A stretch of DNA of 64,000 nucleotides, taken from NCBI GenBank assembly GCA_028571685.1, contig CM053142.1:129076796-129140795 (forward strand), written 5' to 3'. The translations under genes were made by a program, and so were the position numbers. A model generated the notes under the pieces. It worked only from the letters and a program-made list of their open reading frames with translations, made no database searches and was not told the DNA's origin. Source of the stretch: Heterohyrax brucei (Eukaryota; Chordata; Mammalia; Hyracoidea; Procaviidae). Each line of letters starts with the position of its first letter. Within the stretch, counting starts at the first letter, position 1. Positions 42,801-54,107 of this stretch are shown one piece after another.

Positions 42801-43574
42801 AGGTAGGTCTGACCTCAGCCTGTGGCAGTCAGCCTGGGGCTGCTGATGTTAGCTCTCCTGCCCCTTGTGAAGTCACAGGAGGTCAGAGGCTACTGCTCCA
42901 ACATTTTTACACCCTTCCTTTACCTAGGCCTTCTGTGGCATGTACAGGCACTGCTTATTTCCTCTGGGAGCATGTAGAAAGAACATATATTAAACCCTGT
43001 ATGAAAATATTCACTGAAGAACTGAAGCTGTGGACCCTTTGCCTGTACCCAGGGCCCTTTGTCTGCACACCCTGTGTGAACAGCCTGCCATCACTTAAAT
43101 GGTCACTCTTCATCAACACAGATGCTAGAGCATCTGAGCCACTGAAATGCTAATATGAAGCTTACACGGGAGAACACTTGGAACGGTGGCACACAAGACA
43201 GTGTACAGGAACAGGACACCTTCAAGATCACCAGAGACAAACTGAAGGCAAACCAGTGGCCACCTTGGACTTGAGATCCAACAAGTGGTACAGGAGCAAA
43301 AAGAAAAGGAGCCAGTAGAACCTACACAGAAGCCTACATAGACCATTAAACCACTGATTTCCTAACATCTCTGTGCCTTAGCTGCTTCACCTACGAAACG
43401 GGTTACTGTATTAATCAAACATCTAAATCACTCAGAACAGGGCTGGGAAACTATTAAATGTTGAATAAAGTATCAACTATTATTACCACTACCAATGCCA
43501 CCACCATCATCATCACCATCACTTTACTTCAAGATAAACCCAGAATCAATATTATAATAATTAATATTATAGTC
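42801..43574. other. Unassigned sequence with short ATC repeats
   Basis: A 134-codon plus frame (42749-43153) begins in the possible LTR and shows no recognisable domain. A 'catcatcatcaccatcac' patch lies near 43505-43525, part of a MIR-like tail ('gttgaataaagtatcaactattattacc'). Confidence 0.35.
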
Positions 43575-43685
43575 ATAATACGAATACCTGATGTTTTGCT
43601 TTTCACTTTCCTTCACGACAACCCAGAGGGCTGGAAGGGTTTATTATCTGTACTTTACAGACAAGGAATTTGAGGCTGCTTTAAA
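43575..43685 (-). mobile_element. MIR or L2 fragment, minus strand
   Basis: 'ttattatctgtactttacagacaaggaatttgaggctg' is the reverse MIR core. Confidence 0.55.
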
Positions 43686-43809
43686 TACTTCCTCTGCAAT
43701 GTCCTTCTCTGCAAAGTTCATTAACTAAAGAAATACTTTGCCGGATTCTGGCTCCCAAAACGGAGACAACAAGCATGCAAACAAAGGAAGGAAGAAAAAC
43801 CGAGATGAA

Positions 43810-44235
43810 GGAGCTTTTCCTCTTGCCACTCCCATTCCACCAATCATCAAGTTGTGTTCACTCTGCTCCTTTTGTCCACTCGTTTCTTTTCCCTCTACCT
43901 CTTCATCACTGCTTCAGTTTCCATCATCTTTCATTTGGATCATGTATCCGCCACTGAAAGTGCATCCTCTCTCTTTGCTCTCTGCCCATCGAGGAATTCT
44001 CCACATAAAAGCCATCAAGTCATTCTCCTGCAGAGTCTCCCTGAATCCACCCCCGACAGGCTCCTGCAGTCTTGTTCCCATTGCATCTGCACACCACCCC
44101 CTTCACAGCACTGTTTAGCCTGTTCCGTAACTGTTGGCACTAGTCTCCATGCTAGACTATAAAGTCCTTGAGGATGGACCACGTCTTTTCAGCTTCATCT
44201 CCCCAGGATCTATCAAAATATTCAACTCACACTAA
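43810..44235 (+). mobile_element. L2 LINE 3' end
   Basis: 'catcaagtcattctcctgcagagtctccctgaatcc' and, at the end, 'gctagactataaagtccttgaggatggaccacgtc' match the L2 3' region ('gctagactgtaagctccttgagggcagggac'). Confidence 0.65.
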
Positions 44236-44639
44236 ACAAAAGGAAAATCTATAAGCAGAGATGAAGTAGGGTGTGGCTCAGACCATATTTACACAGTATT
44301 GCATCAGTGGACAGTTTCATATAAGGTCATCTGCTTAGAGTAAAAACCAAATCTAATGAAGAGACTAGGACCTGCCAGCTTTGGAGAAAGGACTTTGAAA
44401 CAGACCCCAGAATCTTCCTTTAGTGTCTCAAAGATTGGAAGCAAGAGGGCTTATATTAATAGACGCCCTGGTTTATAGCTTATAATAATCACAGTTAACA
44501 TATGTCCTACAAGACCCTGGTTTATCCCTGACATCCCAGTATAAATATCAATAATGCTCCATGTTACTCTTAAAGATGTTCTAATTTTAACACATTAGAA
44601 GGTGAGGGAGAACAGAAACTTGGTCATTTGTGCTGGGTG
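44236..44639. other. Unassigned sequence
   Basis: Nothing recognised. Confidence 0.4.
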
Positions 44640-44825
44640 TGAGCTCCATTACCTTCCAGCAGTGTGACCTTGGTCAAATTTTTCAGCTTCTCTAGACTTC
44701 TGTTTCTTCATCTAAAAAATAGGTACCTACTTCACAATTGTGAAGATTAAGTAGTATGTTACAAGTAAGAGAGTTAGCATAATGTCAGGCACATGGTGAG
44801 CTCTTATTATGGTCACTGAGTGAGA
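44640..44825 (+). mobile_element. MIR SINE
   Basis: 'agcagtgtgaccttggtcaaatttttcagcttctctagacttctgtttcttcatctaaaaaatagg' and 'gtcaggcacatggtgagctcttatta' are the MIR core and 3' end. Confidence 0.85.
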
Positions 44826-45571
44826 CAAGTTGGTCAGTGCAGTGCACACGCATGTGTAACCAGGGAAACTGCCATCACTAAATGCTGAACCTCCAATGCA
44901 TTCCACCAACAAACTAACCAGGTTTCTACCTCAACCCATGAGACTGCCTTATGTGCAGAGTTACAGCAGTGCTTTTGAAGAGCAAAGAAACAGCACCACC
45001 AACAAAACAACAGGGCAGAAGGCTGCGCGCTTAACCTGTGTATTTTATTAATAATTTGAGACCACTTAGTGCTTTTGCTAACAATAGAAATCCACACCTC
45101 CCTCTGCTGCATGACAATGTTCACATCACAAGGGAACAGACAGCTGTTTGACAAATTATCTTTCTCCAGTATTTGATAATTACACACAAAGCGTATCATT
45201 CAGGATCTGGAATTGGTAGAGAAGGCTAAGGCCTTCTTTGGATTCTTCTTTGAGTCTTTGGTTTCCTCCTTTCTCTTTCACTCTGGATGATCTTAGATTG
45301 TATCTTAGATAGCCACCTGCATGCTTTTAAAACCCCAGACACTACTCACCAATCTAGGATGCAGAACATAAACTTTATAGACTATGTTGTACCAACTGTC
45401 CAAGATGTCCCAGGAGACAATGGTCTTAAGTGTCAAACCCAGTAAGCTAATCCTGTGGAGTTTTGGGTTTTGACTGGAGGTATCTGGTGACTGTGCCCCA
45501 ATATGCTCTATTGTATGTATGACTACACGTACACTCATAAACACAGACATAGCTGTGCATACTGCTGGTGA
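44826..45571. other. Unassigned sequence
   Basis: A 121-codon minus frame (44834-45199) partly reads through the MIR edge and has no recognisable domain. Confidence 0.35.
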
Positions 45572-45812
45572 AGAGTACTGAACATACTTTGGATATGTTA
45601 TCAGGTAAGACCTGTCCTGGAACAGGACATCAAGCTGGGTAAAAGGCCAGAGAAAAAGAAGACTCTCAGCTAGTTAGACCGATGCAGTAGCTGCAGCCAT
45701 GGGCTCAAGCACAGTAACAACCGGGAGGCGGTGCAGGACAAGGCAGCGTGGTGTTCTGTGGTACACAGGGTTGCTGTAAGTTGGAACCAACTTGATGGCA
45801 CCTAATGACACC
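45572..45812 (+). mobile_element. RTE LINE 3'-end fragment
   Basis: 'gaacatactttggatatgttatcagg', 'catcaagctgggtaaaaggccagag', 'caggacaaggcagcgtggtgttctg' and 'ggttgctgtaagttggaaccaacttgatggcacctaa'. Confidence 0.85.
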
Positions 45813-46124
45813 TATGTGTGTTCACAAAAATACACACCTACACTTTCCTAAACACATGTATGCACACGTATCTATCCATGTCAGCACACACATATTTTTG
45901 GCTGTTACTGCTCATGTTGCCAAGTTGTACATGTTACAGCATTTACCAATAACATCTCTTACTGTTGTGTATTTCTTAGTGTCCTCCTTTACTTTGTTTA
46001 AAGTGTGCACACTTCACCAACACTTGATGTTTCCCTTCCCATCAGCAACACAAACAAGTGTCTACCTACTAGGCAGTGATTCTCCTTCCTTCCTTCTTCC
46101 ACCTCTGGTAACCACCAAAAAAAC
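45813..46124. other. Unassigned; may be L1 3' UTR
   Basis: Lies directly past the 3' end of a minus-strand L1 remnant and is CA-rich at its left. The 119-codon plus frame is not a gene. Confidence 0.35.
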
Positions 46125-46790
46125 ACGGAGCTCTATGTGTACACCTATTTTTGTCTTTTTATAAAAGTGGGGGTCATACAATATTTGTCCTGTTGCATGT
46201 GGCTTATTGTACCCAGCATAATGTCCTCCTGATCCATCCATGTTATAAAATGTTTCACAGACTTGTTACTATGTTTTATAGCTAAGTTGTACTCCACTGT
46301 GTGTCTGTGTGTGTGTATACACACCACATTTTGTTTATCCACTCATTACTGATGGGCACTTAAGCTATTTCCATCTTTTTGTCATTGTGAACAAGGCTGC
46401 AGTGAACTCAGGTGTCTATTTGTGTCACTGCTACTAGATCTCTCTGGTACATACCTAGGAGAGTAATTCATGGATCTTAGGTTATTTCTATCTCAAGCTT
46501 TTTAAGGAAGTGCCATATCATTTTCCATAGCAGCTGTACCATTTCTACATTCCCACCAGCAATAGACAAGAGTTCCAACTCCTCCTATCATCACTACCAT
46601 GTAGTGTTTTCTGTTGTTTTGACGAGTATCATTTTTGCAGGGGTTAGCTGCTTGAACGTCCTCTTTGCGGAAGGGTCTGCTCATGTCCTTTATCTACATT
46701 TTAATTGGATTGTCTTCTTATTGTTGAGTGGTTGATGTTTTCTATATAGAGATCAAGTATTTTTTTCTGATCATAAAGTTTTGAAGTTAC
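46125..46790 (-). mobile_element. Old L1 fragment, ORF2 C-terminus and 3' end, minus strand
   Basis: Minus-strand frames read 'RPFRKEDVQAANP...GTLVYCWWECRNGTAAMEN' (46502-46684) and 'HTVEYNLAIKHSNKS...FITWMDQEDIMLG' (46145-46342). These are the ORF2p Cys-rich and C-terminal segments ('LLHCWWEC', 'YYSAIKN', 'WMDLE'), the part that the 14-19-kb L1 lacks. Several frameshifts; a much older subfamily. Confidence 0.85.
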
Positions 46791-48234
46791 ACTAAACATG
46801 AGCTTTACAGGAAAAAATATAAATTGATTATAAAAAAGAAGTTTCAAGTTTCATGTAGTTAAAGCCTAGATTTAAACATAAGAGCTTCCCAATGACTAGT
46901 CCACATACACTGTCTTGGACAGAAAGGAAGAGAGAAACCAAATACAGAAAAAGAAAACAGAAGAACAAAAATAAAAACGTGACTTATTTTTGAAATGTCG
47001 TCTAATATATGCACCATTTCTGGCAATTCTTGCTGTCTCAGAACCATCCAATCTTTGAAGCCGTAAGGAAAGGGCAGGGCCAGACAAGAATAAAGAAGCC
47101 ATTTCCCAGTTCTGACTTTTAAGAAAGATGTTTTAAAGTCTGTTGTCACAAAATCCCTGATTTTTCCTTATAAGATACTGGGTACTTAGAAGAGGTTTTT
47201 TGCTCGAGTCCCAAGAATATGTTTAAAATATCAAAAACAAGCATTAAAAAACTGAGTACAAAAATTCTACCATAAGCCTGTTGGGTGCGTCCCAGTGAAA
47301 TAAAAACCCTAGAAGAATACATGGGAACCCTCCACAGAGACCGAGTGTCTGAAAGAAAAGGGGATTCATGCTCCCTCCTTAATTTAAACTCTTAATACTG
47401 CCACACACCAACACAAGAAGCCTGTGACAGGGCAGAAATGCCAACAAGCTAATTTAAGCAGAGAAGACTATTCACTCCTACTCTCCTCAACACCAGTTTC
47501 CATTGGCACTAGTACGGTATAAAGGGCAGCTGAAACCTTTCCTTGAGCCCTCGAGAGAGGCATAGAAGATGGCTGAGAGTCCGGGCCAATATGCAATCCA
47601 GGTTGATCTGAGATAACAAGAACCTATAGTCAAGGATGTGGGTAGGCAAAAGCCAGGCTCAGATGACTACCCAAAGCCTAGGCTGCTCTTTCTGTTGAAA
47701 GTGGGATCAAACTGAGTGACGTCAGCAGCTGAAAAGGAAGGGAACGATGGCCTAGAAACAGAATTCAGGTACCATGAGCACGTCTGCCACTAATTTGCAG
47801 CTCATAATACCTGAAAACTGAACTTTCTGAGTCATAATGAAACATATTTCAAAGTAGTATTATTTGAATGGTTTAGTTTGCTGTTTTTTAAAAGTATTTA
47901 GCTTGTGTAAGTGCAAGACAATGTATTATTAATATTTTAGTACAGATTCTTTCAAAGTCAAACTGAAATGCTTGCTTAACAGTCAATTAATAAACTAAGA
48001 GGTAATGTCATGAGTGGATATGAACCCTGCTAGAGAATAATTTTGCAAAAAAGATTATTCCCAACAGAGGCATTTAAGGTAAAAAGCTCATAACAGAGTA
48101 AAATGACTATTTTTAAAAGTGGAACTCTGTGCATTTGTATTGATAATCATTTTTGCTTTCAATTTCTAACCACCCCAGCCCAATTACAACCTTCTTCACC
48201 TCTTCTCCCACTGCAGTCAAAATGGCAAAATGTT
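46791..48234. other. Unassigned non-coding sequence
   Basis: About 1.4 kb without recognised repeats or exons. Minus frames at 46859-47149 show no family resemblance. Confidence 0.35.
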
Positions 48235-48372
48235 TTTTTTTTTTTTTAAAGCAAATCCAAGAGGTTCTCCTGTTGTGTTCCCAAGCTTATAACCTCTGAA
48301 GCCCATACAGAGTTTGCCATACAGAGTCCTTCACAGTCTGGCTCCAGCACTCCTTCATCTCCCCCTTGATCT
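48235..48372 (+). mobile_element. L2 LINE 3' fragment
   Basis: A T-run, then 'cagagtccttcacagtctggctccagcactccttcatctccc' matches the L2 'ccttcacaatctggccccaacctacc' segment. Confidence 0.7.
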
Positions 48373-48477
48373 TTTCTAGACTTGTCGGTTTACTTTCAGT
48401 TCATGGTAATGGAAATCAAAAATAATAAAATAATAATGGTAGTAATAGAAACAAAGATGGAGTAGTAAGAAGTATTT

Positions 48478-48685
48478 GTGCAGGTCCCTGGGTAGTAAAA
48501 ACAGTTTGTACTCATCCGCTGACCTAAAGGTTGTGGTTCAAACCTGCTCAGCGGCATCACCAAAGAAAGGTCTGGCAATCTGGTTCCAAAAGATTATAGC
48601 CAAGAAAACCCTATGATGCAATTCTACTCTGTAACACATGGGGTTGCCATGAATCAAAACTGATGTGATGGCAAAAAAGTTAGTA
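48478..48685 (+). mobile_element. AfroSINE, long subfamily
   Basis: 'caggtccctgggtagtaaaaacag', 'ggttgtggttcaaacctgc' (B-box), 'aaaggtctggcaatctggttcc', 'acacatggggttgccatgaatcaaaactga'. Confidence 0.8.
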
Positions 48686-48739
48686 TTTGTTCAGCATGGA
48701 ATAGCCAAAAGAATTCTCAAACAGATGTCTGATCTGATC

Positions 48740-48905
48740 ACAACAGTACTGTGAAGAAGATATAGCAGATATTATTATTGTTATTAATCATTGCTAACAT
48801 CACTATAGCTCCCTATCTTTTATAGCGGATACATGAAGCCTCAAGAAGTTTGGGGGTTTCTCAAGGTCACACACCTAAGTGAGAGTAAGGACCAGAAGTC
48901 TAAAC
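48740..48905 (-). mobile_element. MIR, minus strand
   Basis: 'ttatagcggatacatgaagcctcaagaagtttgggggtttctcaaggtcacacacctaagtgag' is the reverse MIR core. Confidence 0.75.
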
Positions 48906-48994
48906 CAAACTGAGACAGCAAGGCAATTAAAACTATAATGTATTGAATCACTTCAGCTTATTCTTTGTTTTTCTGGTCTTGTTAACTATGTCGC

Positions 48995-49488
48995 TGTCCA
49001 TGGATTGATGTGTCCGCCAAAAACAAGTGTATTAATTTGGCTATGCTATGGTTCCCAGTATTGTGTGGTTGTCCACCGTTTTGTCCTCTGATGTGAATGT
49101 CCCCTGTGCTGTACGTCCTATCATTATGATGTTAACGAGGTAGGACATTCAGCAGTTGTATTAATGAGGTTAGGCTCAGTCTACAAGATTGGATTGTGTC
49201 TTCAGCTAATCAGTTTTGAGATTGAAAAAAGAGAAGCAAGCAGAGACGAGGGACCTCATTCACCAAGTACTTTAGCAGAAGAGCGTGCCCAATGGACACT
49301 CCTGGTCCAAGGGATGACTGATGACAAGGACCGTCCCCTAGAGCTCATGGAGAAAGAAAGCCTTCCTCTGGAGGTGACTTCTGAATTTGGACTTCTAGCC
49401 TATTAGACTGCAAGAAAAGAAATATCTCCTGGTTAAAGACATTCACTTGTGATATTTCTGTTACAAGCAGCACTAGGCAACCAAGACA
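48995..49488 (+). mobile_element. MaLR-like solo LTR
   Basis: Begins TGTCCATGGATTG and ends 'caaccaagaca', the usual TG...CA form and end of MaLR LTRs ('cactaagaca'). It is clearly related to 51376-51831: shared 'tattaatttggct', 'agttgtattaatgagg', 'gagcgtgcccaatggac', 'gatatttctgtta'. Flanking 5-mers (gtcgc, gttca) no longer match. The 80-codon frame inside is not a gene. Confidence 0.65.
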
Positions 49489-49602
49489 GTTCAGGAGATT
49501 CAAGTGCTTTGAAGACTTTGCCTTCTGGCTTTGTTTCAAGCAGTAAAACATACTTTAAAGAAGATTGGTATTTTAAACTCTATCAGTACTTGGAAATAAT
49601 AG

Positions 49603-49795
49603 GCTGCTAACAACAACAACAACAAAAATTGCCATCGAGGTGATGCCACCTTGTCTTGACCCTAGGAGACTGAGTACAGCTGCTCCACAGGGGTTTGCTA
49701 GGGGTGGCTGGTGGTTCACACTGTCAAACTTGGTTAGCAGACACAGCTCTTAGTCACTGTGCCAGCATGGCTCAGCAAGACTGCTAAGGCATATA
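49603..49795 (-). mobile_element. AfroSINE, minus strand, diverged
   Basis: (CAA)n, then 'attgccatcgaggtgatgcc', 'gaccctaggagactgagta', 'cttggttagcagacacagctcttagtcactgtgccagcatgg'. Confidence 0.75.
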
Positions 49796-49879
49796 AGCAA
49801 CTTTTTTTGAAACAAGGTTTAGATTTCAAAGCAGAATTACTCATTACAGTATTTGCATATTTATGAATATAAGATTTCT

Positions 49880-49990
49880 CATTGTGCTTCAATTTCTTCA
49901 TGTGTAAAATAGGATAATATGGTACCTATGTCACGGATTATTGTGAAGGTTGAATGAGATCCTTCCCTAATGTGCTTAGAATACTCCCTG
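49880..49990 (+). mobile_element. MIR fragment
   Basis: 'gtgcttcaatttcttcatgtgtaaaataggataat' and 'gttgaatgagatccttccc' are the MIR core 3' half. Confidence 0.75.
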
Positions 49991-49992
49991 GA

Positions 49993-50172
49993 ACACCAAA
50001 CCCAAAATCCACTGCTGTCAAGTTGATTCTGACCTATAGTGACAGCTGCAAGTTGAGTGTGACTCCTAGTGACAGTTGATTCTGACCCAGAGGGGCACCT
50101 GGTGGATTTGAACTGTCGACATTTTGGTTAGCAGCCACATGACTTAACCACTGCACCACCAGGGTTCCCCCT
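49993..50172 (-). mobile_element. AfroSINE, minus strand, with internal duplication
   Basis: 'accaaacccaaaatccactgctgtcaagttgattctgac' (tail) and 'aactgtcgacattttggttagcagcc...ttaaccactgcaccaccaggg' (head). The tail segment 'tgattctgacc' and 'agtgacag' occurs repeatedly (50028-50090), replacing the usual body. Confidence 0.85.
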
Positions 50173-51139
50173 GGTGTCTATTACTGTTTGCAAGCAGCAC
50201 TGTCACTTCTAAGGATAGAATAATAAACTACAGTTAACTTCAGCTAGGTCTTTAGATTTCTTTTCTGGACATCAATGATGCTTACATCTGATATTTAGAT
50301 GTCTTTCAACTAATTTGAAAACTGCGAGTTTGGCAGTGTTTTTGATGATCATGTTTTATGTCTTGCTATTCTAAGACACAAAAATCTATTCAATTAGCCA
50401 ATAAGAAGCTATTACGATCCTGAAATCCGCTCTTCGGACAAAAGTTAGGCTAGACTATAAAACATAAAATAATACTTGTGATGAGTGTGCTTTTTAGTTC
50501 AAGTAGATACAAGACCAAACAGGCAGCTACTGTCTGAAGCCAGGGTCAGAAGGCAGAAAGGGACAGGAGTGGCTGGAAGGGGAACCCAGGGTGGAAATGA
50601 GTGTGCTGTCACATTACAGGGGCTACAACTAGTTTCACCTAATAATACGAGTATCAGTTTTTATAAGAGAAATTAACTTGAGATGTAAACATTCACTAAA
50701 GCACAATAAAAAAGAAATGATTATGATAATTATAAACTTTATAAAATTTAAAGCTAACTTATATAAAAAGAAATACAGGTGGCTCCCATGTTACAGTGCT
50801 TCTCCTTAACCAGAGAATGTTTACATCAAAGAATATGTGAACATATTTATTGAGATGATCCTCCACTAGAATAAAATGATACTTTAATTAAAAATTTGAT
50901 TTAATTTAGATAAAGATAGGCCCAAATCAGCAGTCCTCTGTCTTCTGTGTGAACCTCGACCATCTGGGGTCTGGGGAGCTTTCAGCATACACAGAGCTGA
51001 AATCCTTGCCCCTCCCCAATGATTCTGACTCAGCCAGATAGGGGTGAGGCCAAAGGACTGACATTTTTAAAAGGCTACTTAGGTTACAGGAGTGTGCATC
51101 CAGGGTAAGGAACCAAAGACTTAAGACTTCCAAGTTTTA
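50173..51139. other. Unassigned AT-rich sequence
   Basis: No repeat or gene recognised. Confidence 0.4.
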
Positions 51140-51236
51140 TTTTGCTCCACTGGTTGCCAGTTCTGACTTACAGTAACCCTAGATAACAGAGAATAACTGT
51201 TCCCTAGAGTTTCCAAGGCTGTCATCTTTAAACAAC
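51140..51236 (-). mobile_element. AfroSINE fragment, minus strand
   Basis: 'ctccactggttgccagttctgac', 'agtaaccctagataacagagaataactg', 'gagtttccaaggctgtcatc'. Confidence 0.6.
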
Positions 51237-51248
51237 CTTACAGTTTTT

Positions 51249-51280
51249 GTAAGACCCACTGCCGTCGACTAGGGTCTGAG
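51249..51280 (-). mobile_element. Very short AfroSINE tail fragment
   Basis: 'gacccactgccgtcgacta' then 'gggtctga' matches the AfroSINE tail hairpin in reverse, with nothing else of the SINE. No clear duplication. Confidence 0.4.
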
Positions 51281-51375
51281 CTAGGTAATGCTAATTTTGT
51301 TAAGTGTTCGTTTTGTACACTTTGCATAATCGTTGCCTGGGCCATGTTACTTGGTGGAAAAAACCTGGCAGATGA

Positions 51376-51831
51376 TGTCATGAATGGCATTGTGTCCCCT
51401 CAAAAGTGTGTGTATTGATTTGGCTGGGCCATGACTCCCGGTGTTGAGTCGTATTTCCCATGTGTTGTGAATCCTGTCTCTGTGATGTTGATGAGGGAGA
51501 ATGGGGAGCAGTTGTGTTAGTGAGGCAGGACACAAGCTGCAAGCTTGCGGGATATAAGAGACAGAAGTGAGCAGAGACGGGAACCTCATACCACCAAGAA
51601 GGCAGCACTGAGCACAGAGCATGTCCTCTGGACCTAACGGTCCTGTACCAGGGTACATCCACAGAAACTGCACTCAGCCTACTGGACTCTGATAATTTCT
51701 CATACTGCATTTGGAGTTGAAACTTGTGAACAGACCTGTAGCTTACCGGACTGTGACAATAAAATTTCTCTTCATGAAGCCCTTCCACTTTCGTGGTATT
51801 TCTGTTGGAGCAGTACCAGGTGACTAAAGCA
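51376..51831 (+). mobile_element. MaLR-like solo LTR
   Basis: Begins TGTCATGAATGG and ends 'gactaaagca', TG...CA. An AATAAA lies at 51760 ('aataaaatttctcttcatg'). Flanking GATGA (51371-51375) and GATGC (51832-51836) fit a 5-bp duplication with one change. It is related to 48995-49488. Long antisense frames here are not genes. Confidence 0.7.
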
Positions 51832-51889
51832 GATGCCATCATGTATTACAGTGTACTAACCCGCACATTTCACATCCTTGAATTTGGGG

Positions 51890-52110
51890 CTACATTTACA
51901 ACAATAATCATAATACCCATTTACAAAATGCTGCTATGTGCCAGGCCTTGTACTATTTTACACATACAACCTTTAATTTTATCATATAAATTTCACAGAT
52001 GCCTCAGAGAACTTCTCAGAAAGGTATCAGTTGGCAAATTAAGCATTTTAGTCCAGATCAGTATTGTCCAAAGCCAGCGCTTGATCTATAAACCCTATGC
52101 TGCCTCTCAG
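51890..52110 (-). mobile_element. MIR, minus strand
   Basis: 'tgctatgtgccaggccttgtactattttacac' and 'tttcacagatgcctcagagaacttctcagaaagg' follow the reverse MIR or an L2 3' end. Confidence 0.55.
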
Positions 52111-52244
52111 TAGACAATTTAAAATCATTCTCTGATGACAAATTCTGTGTCCATGTGGCTAGGCTATGGTGCACAGTCATCAATAAAACACTAGCCTAGC
52201 TGCTATTATAAAGTAATTGCATATATTAAATCAGCAGAATCCCT

Positions 52245-52470
52245 TTCATAATGTGGGCAGGCCTTCATCAATCAGTTGAAGACTTAAGAGAAAAAAAGAG
52301 TTTTCCCTAAGCTGCACTCTGCTTTAGACTATAGAAATTTTGCCAGAAAACTTTTACTCTTCACTCTCCTCATCTGAAGTGTGGTTTTTGAATTGGAAGC
52401 CACCTATGATTGTGTTCTTGTGAGCCAATTCTTTGGCTAAAAGCAAGCTCACTCTCTCTTCCTTCCCACT

Positions 52471-52512
<42 letters not shown>

Positions 52513-52560
52513 ACACCTCAGTGTTTCTGTTTCTGTAGATAACCCTAAGACACAATTTAA
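52245..52560 (+). mobile_element. Ancient LTR-like repeat with internal (GT)n
   Basis: 'ggccttcatcaatcagttgaagacttaagag', 'tgtgttcttgtgagccaattctttggctaaaa' and 'tgtttctgtagataaccctaaga' follow a common mammalian repeat order ('caatcagttgaaggcct ... gtgagccaattcctt ... ggttctgtttctctggagaaccct'). Confidence 0.55.
52475..52510. repeat. (GT)n microsatellite
   Basis: 18 GT units inside the repeat above. Confidence 0.95.
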
Positions 52561-53854
52561 CTTCAACTCTGCTATATATAAAACTGATTCGAATGAAAAA
52601 TTTCAGGTAAAGCTAAATTTAAACATAATTTAGGTTGAAAAATACAGCTGTTTTAAAAAAATACTGATAATGTTAATATGGAGAAAGACTGACTTGGTGA
52701 AAACTAATTTTAATGCTGTTGCAGAGCAGCCTTTTTAGTCCGCGTGACAGAGAGAGATGGTAGAGCACTCAGATACAGTACATCTGTAACAAAATGCTAC
52801 TCTCTGCTCTGACAGTGAGCACCGGGGAATATGAAATTAGAAAAACAGGCATACAGAAATATTTAATAAATGCAAATAATTCAGGTGATTAAAACTGGAA
52901 TATAAATGAGTTTATTATACATGTTAATTGGTCAACCATCTTTTGATCTAAAAAAGAAATTATCTGACTCAAGATAAGCAGTAGCAGAAGGGCAGGGACT
53001 GTGACAAGGTAGCAGGTGGGCTGCGTGTAGTGAGAACTGCAGCGGCACCAGAAGGGACTCATGCTGCATGTAGCTGTCTCACCTTGAAGCATCTCCAGTG
53101 CATGCTCGACGACTTTACAATGTGCTTCTCAGAGACTTCAACAGCATCACAGAGAACACCCGTACTGGGGGGTCAGAGGGATGGGGAGTAAGTAAAGTAC
53201 CACTATATCTTAATGCTGCTCTAAAAACCAGAGTGGATGTGTAACAGCAATTTTATGATTGTTACTAAACTGATCATTTGCTTTGACAGAACGAAAGTGG
53301 AAGGCTCTCAAAGCATTGAGAAAGGGAAGCTAAAACTTGAGCATTTCTCCATGAAGCTTTAGGCTGTGTTTGAAAAGCAGCTGGCCAAAGCCCCAATAAT
53401 CTCTTTCTGAGATAATTCCAGTAATGATTCAAAATGTATGCACGGCTTCTCATGGCAGTTGTGATTTAATGGTCTAATCAGGGATTTAATACAAATTTTG
53501 TGCATCAAGGAGAAAGCAGGTCTACCAGTCCTGAAAATATGTTCATACCCAAGCAGCCACAAAGCCATCAGCATGTGTTTGCAGGGGGAGGGGATGCTGG
53601 AGAGCCTGGCTGTAGTCGGGAATCAACGAGGACTTACCTCCAGCTAGAAGGGTGCATTGCAAGGGTGTGGGCCAGTGTTTTGATATTAAAATGATGCCTG
53701 ACACTTAGTTGTCAAAATTAGAAGTGGGGCAGCTGTATTTTCTGCATCCCAGGGGATGGAAGTCAGAAGGCATGAGCCTCTTGTGCTTTCCAGCTAGCCA
53801 TACTCCTGAGAGAGGTGACAATAAATACATAAAATTGATCAGTGCTTAACAATG
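52561..53854. other. Unassigned non-coding sequence
   Basis: About 1.3 kb without a recognised repeat or exon. Confidence 0.35.
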
Positions 53855-54012
53855 AAACCCTGGTGGCATCGTGGTTAAGAGCTACATCTGCTAACCAAAA
53901 GGTCAGCAGTTCAAATTTGCCAGGCACTCCTTGGAAACTCCATGGGGCAGTTCTACTCTGCCCTACAGGGGCCACTATGAGTTGCAATTGACTCAATGGC
54001 AGTGAGCTTTGG
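53855..54012 (+). mobile_element. AfroSINE
   Basis: 'gaaaccctggtggcatcgtggtt' (A-box), 'cagcagttcaaatttgcc' (B-box), 'ccatggggcagttctactctgccctacagg', 'ctatgagttgcaattgactcaatggcagtg'. Complete short type. Confidence 0.92.
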
Positions 54013-54094
54013 TATCACCACTGTATTTTTCCTTCCTTCTCTTGCATAGGAATGTGCCTTGAGAAGAAGCTAAGAGATGAGGAGACTCCACTAG

Positions 54095-54107
54095 AAAACA
54101 CTCTTCC
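54095..54107. repeat. Target-site duplication, left copy
   Basis: AAAACACTCTTCC, repeated exactly at 54826-54838. Confidence 0.9.

Noticed and set aside
43500-43530. CRISPR-like or satellite array from CATCATCA units
   Set aside because: Short impure trinucleotide patch in a MIR-like tail; no repeat-spacer pattern, and the genome is mammalian.
51378-51842. 154-codon minus-strand frame
   Set aside because: Runs antisense through a MaLR-like LTR.
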